A stretch of 39,826 nucleotides of DNA from Methanobacteriota archaeon (GCA_019654055.1 BPDA01000009.1:1-39826), one strand, 5' to 3'; positions 25,344 to 33,474 are shown, numbered from the stretch's first letter. Notes: generated by a model not told the origin, from the sequence alone. Numbers and translations: made by a program.

Positions 25344-26432
25344 TCAGCCGTGACGTGACTCAAAGTCACGCATGAACCCAACTAGGGCCTCGACGCTCTC
25401 AATGGGGCATCCGTTGTACATGCTGGCGCGTATTCCACCCACGCTGCGGTGCCCCTTCAGCCCACCAAGCCCGATGCCGCGGCTTCGGCTAAGAACGCCC
25501 CTTCGAGATCCTCGTCAGATAAGCGCCATGTCACATTCATCACCGAGCGCGAGCCTCCATGCGCGTGCGGGCGCCAGAAATCACTCCGGTCGAGCTCATT
25601 GTAGAGCAGGGCCGCCTTGGCGCGATTACGCTCGATGGCGCCCTCTAGTCCGCCGTTACGCTCGATCCAGGCAAAGACTCTGTCGAGAACGAAAATCCCG
25701 AAGGTGTTCGGAGTGTTGAACATCGAGCCCTTGGAGACGTGAGTGTGGTAGTCGAGCATGGTGGGTATGCCCTGTATACCTCGGGACAGGGCCCAAGGTG
25801 AGAGGATTACCAGCGTCACGCCGCTGGGCCCGAGGTTCTTCTGCGCCCCGGCGTAGATGACATCGTGAGCGGAGACGTCCAACGGGACACCGCATATGTC
25901 CGAACTGGCATCCACGACCCTCGGCTTGCCACCGCTGTCAGGGAGGTGGTGGAACTGGGTGCCATACAGCGTGTTGTTCGAGGTGTAGTGGAAGTAGGCA
26001 GCATCCTTGCGGATGGAGTAGTCCCCGTCCTGCGGGACCGATCTGAAGCCGTTGTCTGAATCGTCCCAGACCGAAGATGCATCCCCCACCCTGCTGGCCT
26101 CCTCGAGCGCCTTCTGGGACCAGCCACCTGTGACTAGGAAATCCGCCTTCTGCCCCTCTTCCATCAGATTAAGGGCAGTCATGTAGAACTGCGTCGAGGC
26201 GCCCCCCTGTAGGAACAGGACCTCGTAGTCCTCTGGGACAGATAGAACCCTCCTGATTCGCCTCCGCCGAGTCGATGACGCTCTGGAACGTCGGGCTGCG
26301 GTGGGACACCTCGAGCAGCCCGAAACCGCTCTCATCCAGATTGGGTAGCTCCGCTGCCACCTCCTCCACCACTTCCAGAGGCAGCACAGCTGGTCCGGCG
26401 CCGAAGTTGTGGATACGACCGGCAGGTTGCAC
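25344..26432 (-). CDS. serC: Phosphoserine aminotransferase, two apparent frameshifts
   Basis: This PLP enzyme of serine synthesis converts 3-phosphohydroxypyruvate and glutamate to phosphoserine. The reconstructed protein is 362 aa, the normal SerC length. Visible signatures are [13 protein letters not shown] at the N-terminus, [25 protein letters not shown] with the Schiff-base Lys, and [15 protein letters not shown] at the C-terminus. The track shows only two fragments. One extra base near 26255-26262 joins SVIDSAEA to [11 protein letters not shown]. One missing base near 25460 joins ASGLVG to LKGHRSVGG, and the real stop is at 25344. I prefer a GTG start at 26432 over ATG 26489 because it leaves more promoter space before the divergent pdxT. 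Confidence 0.88.
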
Positions 26433-26513
26433 GCCCCGACGCGCCCGCTTCGGGCCTTTCAGCCCATCGGAGCCCACGATAGGGTTCATTTTCGGGTGGC
26501 CGGACGGACAGTC

Positions 26514-27116
26514 GTGCTCCGCATAGGCCTCGTCATGCTGCAAGGCGCCCGACACGTCCACATTGCGGCGCTACAGCGAGCCGCAGATGAGTGCGACATC
26601 GAGATTGAGGTGCACGAACTGCGCAAAGCCTCGGACCTAGCGGCAGCCGACCCTCATGCAATAGTGCTGCCCGGAGGCGAGTCCACTACAATGCGACTTA
26701 CCGGGAACCACGATACATCCAGGCTTCTACCAGCTCTTTTCGAATGGATTCGTTCGGACTCATCTCGCCCGGTGCTTGGCACCTGCGCGGGCGCGATACT
26801 GCTGGCCGACCCTCGGGATGGCGGCGACCCTCTGGTGGACGCCGACATCGACCGTAATGCGTACGGGCGGCAGGCAGACTCCTTCCAGAGCACCCTCGAG
26901 GCCACCATCCTAGGGCGCGACTTCCCAGGCGTGTTCATCCGGGCACCGCGATTCGAATCGCACAGTGAGTCGGCAACGGTGGCAGCCATGCACGGTGAGG
27001 AGGTTGTGGGAGTCAGGACTGGAAACAGGCTCGCCCTGACCTTCCATCCGGAACTATCCTCTGACACCGGCTTCCACCGCTGGCTGCTTGAGACCGCCGC
27101 AGGTGCTGGGTCATGA
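26514..27116 (+). CDS. pdxT: Pyridoxal 5'-phosphate synthase glutaminase subunit PdxT
   Basis: This is the class I glutamine amidotransferase that supplies ammonia to PdxS for PLP synthesis. Visible family elements are IGLVMLQGARHVHIAAL at the N-terminus, LPGGESTTMRLTG (the oxyanion/substrate motif), the nucleophile Cys in GTCAGAILL (about C91), and FHPELSSD with the catalytic His and Glu. The track start at 26409 lies inside serC on the opposite strand. GTG 26514 gives MLRIGLVMLQG, the expected N-terminus, and 200 aa. The stop overlaps the start of the radical SAM gene (ATGA). PdxS is not in this window. Confidence 0.92.
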   Translation: MLRIGLVMLQGARHVHIAALQRAADECDIEIEVHELRKASDLAAADPHAIVLPGGESTTMRLTGNHDTSRLLPALFEWIRSDSSRPVLGTCAGAILLADPRDGGDPLVDADIDRNAYGRQADSFQSTLEATILGRDFPGVFIRAPRFESHSESATVAAMHGEEVVGVRTGNRLALTFHPELSSDTGFHRWLLETAAGAGS

Positions 27117-28284
27117 GCGTCACACTCAGTCTGCCGCAGGTGCCAGAGTTGCACGAGCCTCCCGAGGAGGCCGACGCAGAGGGCTGTATTCAGTGCCAGA
27201 TGGGTAGCAAACTGGTCCTTTTCATCACGGGCAACTGTCACTGGCGCTGCGACTACTGCCCCCTTTCAGAGACCCGCCGCGACATCGACCACATGTTCGC
27301 CAACGAGCGTCGCTGTGAGAGTTTCGACGAGGTCATCGAGGAGGCGAGGGCAATGCGTGCCACAGGTGCTGGAATCACCGGCGGCGATCCCTTGATGGCT
27401 CGAGAGAGAACGCTCGAGGGGATTAGGCGACTGAAGGCCGAGTTCGGCACGCAGTTCCACCTGCACATGTACACCAGCATCCCGTTCCGTCCCGAGGGGG
27501 CCCGTCCGAGTTCGCCGAGGCCGGGCTCGACGAGATACGATTTCACTTCCTCGACCTCGCGGCCGAAGAGTACCGAGAGACTATCGCGGCCTGCTCCGAA
27601 TCGGGGATTCTGACTGGAGTCGAACTGCCCTGCGAGCCAGACAAGGAATCAGAACTGTTCGAGCTGCTGGACGCCCTGAGGGGATACGATATCGACTTCC
27701 TCAATCTCAACGAGCTTGAAATCACGGTGGGCAACATCGACAACATGGAGTTACGCGGATTCAACCTGTCGACCGAGATAACCGCTGGTGCCGCGGGCTC
27801 CGCAGAGCTCGCCCTAAATCTACGAGATCGCGTGATTGCCGCATCGAACGGCCTCCCCGATCCGATTGACGGAGAGACGAGAGAACCCTATGGGTATCAC
27901 CTGAAGTTCTGCACGGCGGTCTACAAGGACGCCGGGCAATTGCGGAGGAGGTTCCAACGCAGGGGCGAAGCGACCATCGCGCCTCACGAGACGCTGACTG
28001 ACGACTCCACCCTGATGTTCGGCGCCGTCTACTCCTCGGAGGAGGACCAAGAGTCGTGGAGAGGGGAAATCGCAGAGCAGACTGGCCTGCCGCAGAGATT
28101 CATGCTGTGGGACCCCGAAAACCATCGCATCGAACTCCCTCTGGTGGTGGCCGAGACGATAGCCGAGCACGTTGACGCACCAGTGGCTATGGTAGAGGTC
28201 ACCCCGACCTTCGAGAGGATGGAGGTGACCGTTGTCTGGCTCAACGACCAAGCATCGGGTGAGCACTCCTCGTTGGGTTCATAG
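27113..28284 (+). CDS. Radical SAM protein, COG2108-like, one apparent frameshift
   Basis: This radical SAM enzyme of about 390 aa (reconstructed) resembles the uncharacterised archaeal group related to pyruvate formate-lyase activating enzyme (COG2108). The cluster motif is CHWRCDYC (C42, C46, C49; CxxxCxxC). An extra CIQC pair lies just before it. ITGGDPL is the glycine-rich SAM-binding motif. The track splits the gene. Adding one G to the run GGGGG at 27496-27500 joins SIPFRPE to SEFAEAGLDEIRFHF and restores the frame through to 28284. The start overlaps the pdxT stop (ATGA), which implies translational coupling. No function is known; a link to PLP or nucleic-acid chemistry would be a guess. 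Confidence 0.83.
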
Positions 28285-28308
28285 GGTCTCGACTTTCGTT
28301 GCCTAGTC

Positions 28309-30150
28309 GTGCCGGTCAGAATCGGAGACCCAGAAGCCGCGGGAGTCAATCCGTTCCGCAGGCTCTCAGCATCGCAGGTCAACACTTGGAAATCCTGCAA
28401 TAGGCTATGGTACTACACATACATCGAGCGTCTGAAGAGCCCGCTGCCACCTCAGATAATCCGAGGCAATGCAGCCGAGGAATGTGTATGTCGAGTCCTC
28501 AGAGATTCTCCCGTTATGATTTCCGCAGACTCCCCAGATGAGATGAAATCACCCTTGTTGGATGACGGCTCCCTAGACTACGACAATCAGATGGCGTGGC
28601 CAAGCCCAGCGATGCTCGAGCTTCCCGAGGAGCAGTGGCCGGACGACAGGAAAACCCTCGAGTCTTGGGCGATGTCCCGCGTCGATGTGCACTTCGATTC
28701 GTGCTGGGACGCGGCAGTCGCAGACTGGGAATCGTCCCCCAACCGCTCCGGATCGGTGGCAGATGCAGATCCCGAAGAAGCCCTAGAAATGGTTCGGGCT
28801 GGCATCAGGATGCACCTAGATCAGGTTGAAACTTGCTTGAAGGCCGGAGGTGGGCCGAAGTTCTCAGAATGGCGCGCAGGTGGTATGAGAGGCCAGTGGC
28901 CGGCACCAGACGGCTTCCCACGTGTCTGGATAGAGAGGCACCCGGCGGCGCGTGACTCAGGCGACATCACTTGGTTCGAGGCTTGGGAGGTCGCGCGTCC
29001 GTGGTTCGTCGACCCAGATGCTGGTCAGTGGAAGCAGACCACTTCACACCCCGAGGAGTGGTTCCAGGGAGAGTACGACATGGTGTACGACTGGACCGGT
29101 GCCATTCGAATCATCGACCTCAAGGCATCGATAGGCAGGGGAGATCGCTCGGGCAGTTACATCGACCAATTACGGCTCTACTGCTGGTTGTGGTGGGAGA
29201 CTCACGGTAGGGCTGATGAGGTCGAGGCACTCGAGATCTGGTATCTTGGAACCGGTTCGGTCAAGGACGTTCCGAGGCCGACTCAGGACGAGTTGCTCGA
29301 ACTCAGTGAGGAACTTGAGGCCCTGTATGGCAGAATCCACGCTCGCGACCCAACAATCGACGAGTGCCCGCCCGAGCCCGCACCTCTGAGATACTTCGAC
29401 GAGGGCGGGGTCCCTTCGCAGACTCCCATCGACCCGGACCCACGCGCTCGTTGCAGACGCTGCGAGCTTCGTGGCGTCTGCGAGGGCAGCGAACACGACC
29501 TAGAACTCCCTCTCGAGCGCAGCATAGAGCGCTTCGGCCACAACTGGCCGGTAACCCCGCTTGGCGAGATTGTGACCCGTGTGAACGTGGTCGGGGATGT
29601 CTCGGGCTTGCGCGGTCCGAACCTAGCGGCCGATGGCTCGGTTGAACTCTCATTCATTTTGCAGGAGGGGTATGACCGAGCCAAGGTGCGACCCTCGCGA
29701 TACGGCACCCCGAGACAGATCACCCGCTCGATTGCCAATGGCAGCAGGGTCCGCATCGAGAACGCCATGGCATCGGTCTGGAAGGGCGAGGTAGTTCTCG
29801 ATTTAGACGATAAGTCCTCGGTCGCAATCGCAGATGAGTCCGACTCCGCCCCCATAGTCGACATAGAGACCAAGGTCAATGCCATCGGCAGGGTGTGGTC
29901 GGTGAACGCATTCCCAGATGGCGAGGGGGTGACCCGGTGGTCGGTGACGATGGTGGACCAGACGGGGTCTGCAGGAGTGGTTGCATTCAGACAGTTCATC
30001 CCGCTGGCTGCAGCGGGGGTGACTAGGGGTGATGAGATAGCGATTCTCAACGGGGAGATCGGCGAGTTCAACGGCCAGCCGCAGGTTCGGATCGGACCAG
30101 GGGGGCGCCTCGTGATACTGCGTGACTCCTCTGAGGTGCCTGAATTCTAG
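28309..30150 (+). CDS. RecB/Cas4-like PD-(D/E)XK nuclease with Fe-S Cys and C-terminal OB-like domains
   Basis: This 613-aa protein has a nuclease part at about residues 15-400. ASQVNTWKSCNRLWYY is the typical opening helix of RecB/Cas4 nucleases. The active site is EYDMVYDW (about E255-D257) followed by IIDLKAS (D270, K272), and then a QLRLYCWLWW helix. One N-terminal Cys (C30) and three C-terminal Cys (RCRRCELRGVC: C382, C385, C391) match the four-Cys Fe-S arrangement of AddB/Cas4. After about residue 410 come beta-rich segments, GEIVTRVNVVGDVSGL and TKVNAIGRVWSVNAF, that look like two OB-fold, ssDNA-binding-type domains. A role in DNA end processing or repair is inferred. There are no cas genes nearby. 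The start is GTG, 24 bases after the radical SAM stop. Confidence 0.8.
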   Translation: MPVRIGDPEAAGVNPFRRLSASQVNTWKSCNRLWYYTYIERLKSPLPPQIIRGNAAEECVCRVLRDSPVMISADSPDEMKSPLLDDGSLDYDNQMAWPSPAMLELPEEQWPDDRKTLESWAMSRVDVHFDSCWDAAVADWESSPNRSGSVADADPEEALEMVRAGIRMHLDQVETCLKAGGGPKFSEWRAGGMRGQWPAPDGFPRVWIERHPAARDSGDITWFEAWEVARPWFVDPDAGQWKQTTSHPEEWFQGEYDMVYDWTGAIRIIDLKASIGRGDRSGSYIDQLRLYCWLWWETHGRADEVEALEIWYLGTGSVKDVPRPTQDELLELSEELEALYGRIHARDPTIDECPPEPAPLRYFDEGGVPSQTPIDPDPRARCRRCELRGVCEGSEHDLELPLERSIERFGHNWPVTPLGEIVTRVNVVGDVSGLRGPNLAADGSVELSFILQEGYDRAKVRPSRYGTPRQITRSIANGSRVRIENAMASVWKGEVVLDLDDKSSVAIADESDSAPIVDIETKVNAIGRVWSVNAFPDGEGVTRWSVTMVDQTGSAGVVAFRQFIPLAAAGVTRGDEIAILNGEIGEFNGQPQVRIGPGGRLVILRDSSEVPEF

Positions 30151-30236
30151 TGGCGCCGAGAGAGGGATTTGAACCCCCGCGTCCAATGGACAGTGGATTT
30201 CGAATCCACCGCAATACCGGGCTATGCGATCTCGGC
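30151..30236 (-). tRNA. tRNA-Ser (anticodon CGA), CCA encoded
   Basis: This is a type II tRNA read from the minus strand. The acceptor is GCCGAGA/TCTCGGC. The anticodon arm is GTGGA-TTCGAAA-TCCAC with anticodon CGA. There is a long variable arm (GTCC-ATT-GGAC), a T-arm with GGTTCAAATCC, discriminator G, and an encoded CCA at 30151-30153. No intron is present. Its 3' end abuts the stop codon of the convergent nuclease gene with no gap. Confidence 0.95.
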
Positions 30237-30269
30237 AGCGGTTCCGCCACCTGCGGATTAGAGATAAGC

Positions 30270-30491
30270 ATGACCCGACACGCAAGGACCGTGAGGATCG
30301 AGATCAATCATGACGGAGAAACACTCTCAGTCGAATCCGAGGGGCCAATCACAATATTGGAACTACTCGAGAGGCTGGGCATCCCGTCATCCACCGTCCT
30401 CGCCGTTCATGGCGAAACGATAGTGCCTCATACGTCGCGGATTGAGTCTGACATTAGTCTCGAGCTGATAGTCGTCTCGTCGGGCGGTTGA
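30270..30491 (+). CDS. Ubiquitin-like small modifier / MoaD-ThiS family protein (SAMP-like)
   Basis: This 73-aa beta-grasp protein has VRIEINHDGETLSVES at the N-terminus, ITILELLERLGIPSSTVLAV in the middle, and LELIVVSSGG ending in Gly-Gly. The terminal diglycine is the site that E1-like enzymes adenylate, for sulfur transfer (tRNA thiolation, molybdopterin, thiamine) or for protein modification as in archaeal SAMPs. The track ORF starts 40 residues early, inside the tRNA. ATG 30270 is the sensible start. It is convergent with the PAC2 gene, three bases from its stop. Which of the two roles it has cannot be told from sequence alone. Confidence 0.85.
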   Translation: MTRHARTVRIEINHDGETLSVESEGPITILELLERLGIPSSTVLAVHGETIVPHTSRIESDISLELIVVSSGG

Positions 30492-30494
30492 GGG

Positions 30495-31258
30495 TTAGAC
30501 GTAGAAGTCACTGGAACCCTCTGACTCGCCTGCGCTGAGAACCTCCTCTATGCTGCCGCTGACCTCCATCGTCTCCATCAGTTTCCTAGCCGTCTCCTCG
30601 GTCGAATCGAGATCCAGTTCTAGTGAGAGGTCAAGCCCCGCTCCTATCCAAGAAGCCAGTCGGTCTGCTGCCAGCACGTCGGCACTGGCTCCGATGGTCT
30701 CTGCCACAAGCCCAACTGCGGGAACGCCGTACAGCGGGGAGAGGGAAATCAGCAGCCCGGCTATGCCTATCATGCCAGCCTCGGGATGCTCCCTGCTGAC
30801 CGGGATGTCGTTGGCCTCGAGGTTCTTCCTGACCTCGGGGTCGGCGCAGATTACGTGGATGCCCCTGTCGTCGCTGCCTGCTGCTAGGCCGGCCAGCACC
30901 AGCAGTTGGGAGGTGCCAGATTCCGAGGCCATCTCGAGGATTGCTTCGGAGACCTCGTGCTGACCTGCAGCCGTCATCGGCTGCAACGGCCCACCTATGG
31001 TGATCACGGTCCTGCCATCCGGGATGAGCACCGAGTCGATGTTGATGCGAGGGGGGATACCAGCCCGTCGCCATCGAGGGTCGAATGCGGGGGAAAGTCT
31101 GGGTGCAGGATCCATCCTATGGTTCGCGAGGGGTGCTTCTCGATCAGCGAGTCCACGACTATCTTGCCGACATTTCCCACTCCGGGCACAGCTTCCAGTA
31201 TCGCCGCGTGCTCAGGCAACCCCTCGCCTACGAGCCAATGAACCCTAGTTCGGTTCAT
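30495..31258 (-). CDS. PAC2-family protein (proteasome assembly chaperone-like), one apparent frameshift
   Basis: The reconstructed protein is 254 aa. It begins VHWLVGEGLPEHAAILEAVPGVGNVGKI and includes TVITIGGPLQPM, LLVLAGLAAG and VPAVGLVAETIG, all typical of the PAC2 family, archaeal relatives of eukaryotic proteasome assembly chaperones (PbaB-type). The track splits it into two ORFs. One extra base in the run of six G at 31051-31056 (plus strand) restores the frame, joining DGDGLVSP to RINIDSVLIP. The ATG at 31258 overlaps the Nop10 stop (ATGA). It is the last gene of the L44e-S27e-aIF2alpha-Nop10-PAC2 operon, an arrangement known from other archaea. Confidence 0.88.
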
Positions 31259-31473
31259 TCCTCCTCGCCCCCGTCGTCTCTGGGCGTCGGAAGGGATGCG
31301 AGCCATTCCTCGCTGCCCACATCGAGCCTCTTCCTACGCCTCGCTCCTTGAGCGTCCTCTGGCGAGTATTTCATCGGGGACACGGCAACCATCGCTCCTC
31401 CGCACTCCTTGCATCTGGTAGCCAAGCCGTACTCGCCGCAAGAACTGCAGCGCTGCAATCTGGTGCGTACCAT
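31255..31473 (-). CDS. nop10: H/ACA RNP component Nop10
   Basis: This 72-aa zinc-ribbon protein is part of the H/ACA ribonucleoprotein that makes pseudouridine in rRNA. Two CxxC pairs, CSSCG and CKECGG, are followed by VSPMKYSPEDAQGARRR, the family's linear RNA/Cbf5-binding segment. Archaeal Nop10 is usually 55-60 aa. Here an acidic C-terminal tail ending in DDGGEEE adds some 15 residues. The stop overlaps the start of the PAC2 gene (ATGA), and it follows aIF2-alpha by 61 bases, in the conserved archaeal order. Confidence 0.92.
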   Translation of the reverse strand: MVRTRLQRCSSCGEYGLATRCKECGGAMVAVSPMKYSPEDAQGARRRKRLDVGSEEWLASLPTPRDDGGEEE

Positions 31474-31534
31474 CTCATCCCCGGCCTGCTTCCGCTAGGA
31501 AGGGTCAATGAAGCCTACGGCTCGATAGGTACCG

Positions 31535-32335
31535 TCAGAGGCGTTCGGCGGAGATTGAGCCCTCGACCGAGGCCATGCGCTGCGAGGCCGCCTCCTGCGC
31601 GGCTTCCCACACAGACTCGGCAGCCTGATAGTCCGGGGCGCGGATGTCTACGCGGTAGTGAGGCGCCCCGTCGTAATGGCAAGTCAGAGTGACCTCCTCG
31701 AGTCCCTCTGCGCAGGCCTCCGCGGCCAGAAGCGCCTCCTTAATCGCAGCAACTCCCTCAGGGCCCCAGACCTGCAGGTCGAACTCACCGCGAATCTCCA
31801 CGTAGGGAGGAACGATGTTCTCGACGGCCAGTTCGGTGACCACTGTCATCCAATCACCCGTGAATCCGGACTCGCTCAGGACGGTCTCGCTCAGGGCACA
31901 CTCCTCGAGGGCCCCGTATAGCGTCCCGAAGACCTCGCGCATCTCGTCACAGACCACGTTAGTCCTGTCCTCGTCCCAGCCGACTCTCTCGGCCACGACA
32001 CGCATAATCTGTCTGGCACGCTTGCGGTTCTTCCAAGACTGCAAGGTGTCCCTCCTGCGCTCTTCGGAGACGGATTTGATTGAGAGCTCGATGCGCTCCT
32101 TGTCGCGCTTAACCTGAATGGCCTTGGCGACCACGCGCTGACCCTCTCTGAGGTGGGTCCCGATGTTCTTGACCCAGCCTGAGGCGACCTCGCCGATGAA
32201 TACGAAACCGGTCCTGCCCTCGTATCCCTCGAGGTTGAGGTAGGCACCGTTCTCCTTGACGCTCCTGACCGTGCAGATCAGCAGTTCGCCTTCTTCCGGC
32301 CATTCGTTGGAACTTATCTGGAACGCCCCCTTCAC
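31535..32335 (-). CDS. eif2a: Translation initiation factor aIF2 alpha subunit
   Basis: This 266-aa subunit belongs to the heterotrimer that brings Met-tRNAi to the small ribosomal subunit. The N-terminal S1/OB domain shows GELLICTVRSVKENGAYLN and FVFIGEVASGWVKN, followed by the helical domain (RRDTLQSWKNRKRARQIM) and the C-terminal alpha-beta domain (LTCHYDGAPHYRVDIRAPDY). The serine phosphorylated in eukaryotic eIF2-alpha lies in a loop that is replaced here by GWVKNIG. The GTG start overlaps the S27e stop (GTGA), so translation is coupled. Confidence 0.95.
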   Translation of the reverse strand: MKGAFQISSNEWPEEGELLICTVRSVKENGAYLNLEGYEGRTGFVFIGEVASGWVKNIGTHLREGQRVVAKAIQVKRDKERIELSIKSVSEERRRDTLQSWKNRKRARQIMRVVAERVGWDEDRTNVVCDEMREVFGTLYGALEECALSETVLSESGFTGDWMTVVTELAVENIVPPYVEIRGEFDLQVWGPEGVAAIKEALLAAEACAEGLEEVTLTCHYDGAPHYRVDIRAPDYQAAESVWEAAQEAASQRMASVEGSISAERL

Positions 32336-32505
32336 TCGAGGGCGTCTATGATGTCGCTGCCTGTCAGGTCCGCCCTGCCACCTGCGGGTCGAGCCAGCGT
32401 GGCTCCGCAGATTGAGCAGGAGATTGAGGTTGACGCCCTCTCGAAGATGATGGCCTCGTTACCGCAGTCCCGGCAGTTAACACGAAGGAACCTACCAGCC
32501 ATCAT
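32332..32505 (-). CDS. rps27e: Ribosomal protein S27e
   Basis: This 57-aa gene is below the length cutoff of the ORF track, so I translated it by hand. It reads MMAGRFLRVNCRDCGN, then a second Cys pair CSICG, then GGRADLTGSDIIDALE. The two CxxC pairs form the S27e zinc finger of the small subunit. Two ATG codons are adjacent (32505 and 32502), behind a GAGGTAGG element. It sits between L44e and aIF2-alpha, exactly as in other archaeal genomes, and its stop overlaps the aIF2-alpha GTG. Confidence 0.95.
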   Translation of the reverse strand: MMAGRFLRVNCRDCGNEAIIFERASTSISCSICGATLARPAGGRADLTGSDIIDALE

Positions 32506-32515
32506 CCTACCTCAA

Positions 32516-32797
32516 TCACTTGTCGACTAGCTCGAACTTCCTAGCGCGCTTCCCGGAAGGAGAGTGCGCCTTCCCGGTCTCCTGGCACCGGTAGATTAGG
32601 TTGACGCGCTTGGTCGGCTTCTCCCCCGACGGCTTCGGTCGTGGGAAACCGCGGTATCCAGAGGTAACTCGACGGAAGCGGCGCTGCCCCCACTTCAGCT
32701 CGCTGGCACGTCGCTTCCTGACACGCTCGACTGTGTGCTCGGTGTGCTTGCCAGCCGCGGGGCTGTAGCGCTTCACTGTCCTCGGCATCTTGACCAT
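32516..32797 (-). CDS. rpl44e: Ribosomal protein L44e lacking its zinc-ligand cysteines
   Basis: This 93-aa large-subunit protein is recognised by KHTEHTVERVRKRRASELKWGQRRFRR, GYRGFPRPKP and KPTKRVNLIYRC. In most archaea L44e has two CxxC pairs that bind zinc. Here the first reads YSPAAGKH and the second RCQETGK, so only one of four Cys remains. The rest of the protein is well conserved, so it is probably functional without zinc. The start at 32797 follows a GAGGTAGGG element by a few bases. It leads the translation operon. Confidence 0.95.
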   Translation of the reverse strand: MVKMPRTVKRYSPAAGKHTEHTVERVRKRRASELKWGQRRFRRVTSGYRGFPRPKPSGEKPTKRVNLIYRCQETGKAHSPSGKRARKFELVDK

Positions 32798-32861
32798 GTC
32801 CCTACCTCACGCCTTGCGACAGCGCGGCCACCGATGACCCGTTTATGAACTCTATCGAGAC

Positions 32862-32892
32862 TCCTGCGTAGCAGGAAGGCCCGGTACGGGCC
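32862..32892. promoter_or_regulatory. Two adjacent inverted repeats with GTA centres
   Basis: TCCTGC-GTA-GCAGGA and GGCCCG-GTA-CGGGCC stand one base apart in the 137-base divergent gap between L44e and a membrane-protein gene. Both are perfect 6-bp inverted repeats with the same three-base centre. A third such element occurs at 38894. They could be operators or RNA hairpins; no T-run follows. The role is unknown. Confidence 0.45.
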
Positions 32893-32934
32893 GATTGCGC
32901 AAATACGATGTAATGGCCCAACACGCACCGGGCC

Positions 32935-33474
32935 ATGTCCCTGTGGGCCACTCAAGTATGGCTCGGCCTGAGCATCGCCGTCATCGGCATCAGCATGCAC
33001 AGGACCGGCCCCGCATTCAGAAGGCATCCCTTCGGCACCCCGGTCGCGCTGCTGGGATTGGCTGTAATGCTGATTCGCGTCGAAGAGCCCCCCTCTCCCG
33101 AGTCGGAGGTGGTGTCTGCAGCGGTGGACACAGCCTTCTGGGCGATTCCGGCGCTGCTCGGATTGAGCCTGGTGCTGTCGGGGGCCCCGTTGTACTGGAG
33201 GTCGCGCCCGCTTCCGCTGCTGGCCGGCTGGGCCCTGATAGCCGCGGGATGGCTCCAGTACTACTCGACCTCGAGCCCGAGCCTCGCAGACGCGCTCGAC
33301 GCGGGAGGTTCACTAATCGGAATCCTCCTGTCCATTACGGTCTTCGTCCTGTGTGTTCGCACGGCGGAGAGGATGACTCCACAGGAGCCCGAGACTGAGG
33401 GGTTGGACGAGAAGGAGAGGAAGTATGTGGCAAGCGTCCTCAGGAGGCATCTGGAGGTGGACGATGAGCCCTGA
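32935..33474 (+). CDS. Five-TM membrane protein of unknown function
   Basis: This 179-aa protein has about five hydrophobic helices, including WLGLSIAVIGISMH, AIPALLGLSLVLSG, LLAGWALIAAGWLQ and GILLSITVFVLCV. A charged C-terminal tail (GLDEKERKYVASVLRRHL) is probably cytosolic. I do not recognise the family. The stop overlaps the next gene by 11 bases, so the two membrane proteins are made together and may form a complex. It is divergent from the L44e operon. Confidence 0.65.
   Translation: MSLWATQVWLGLSIAVIGISMHRTGPAFRRHPFGTPVALLGLAVMLIRVEEPPSPESEVVSAAVDTAFWAIPALLGLSLVLSGAPLYWRSRPLPLLAGWALIAAGWLQYYSTSSPSLADALDAGGSLIGILLSITVFVLCVRTAERMTPQEPETEGLDEKERKYVASVLRRHLEVDDEP

Noticed and set aside
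25350-25370. Inverted repeat GTGACT-CAA-AGTCAC
   Set aside because: It falls within the reconstructed C-terminal coding part of serC and encodes normal residues; likely chance.
28309-30150. The nuclease as a Cas4 of a CRISPR system
   Set aside because: No repeat-spacer array and no cas1, cas2 or effector genes occur in the window, and the C-terminal OB-like extension is not typical of Cas4.
30151-30236. tRNA-Ser as an integration site next to a nuclease
   Set aside because: I saw no second copy of the tRNA end and no integrase; the nuclease has RecB/Cas4 motifs, not recombinase motifs.
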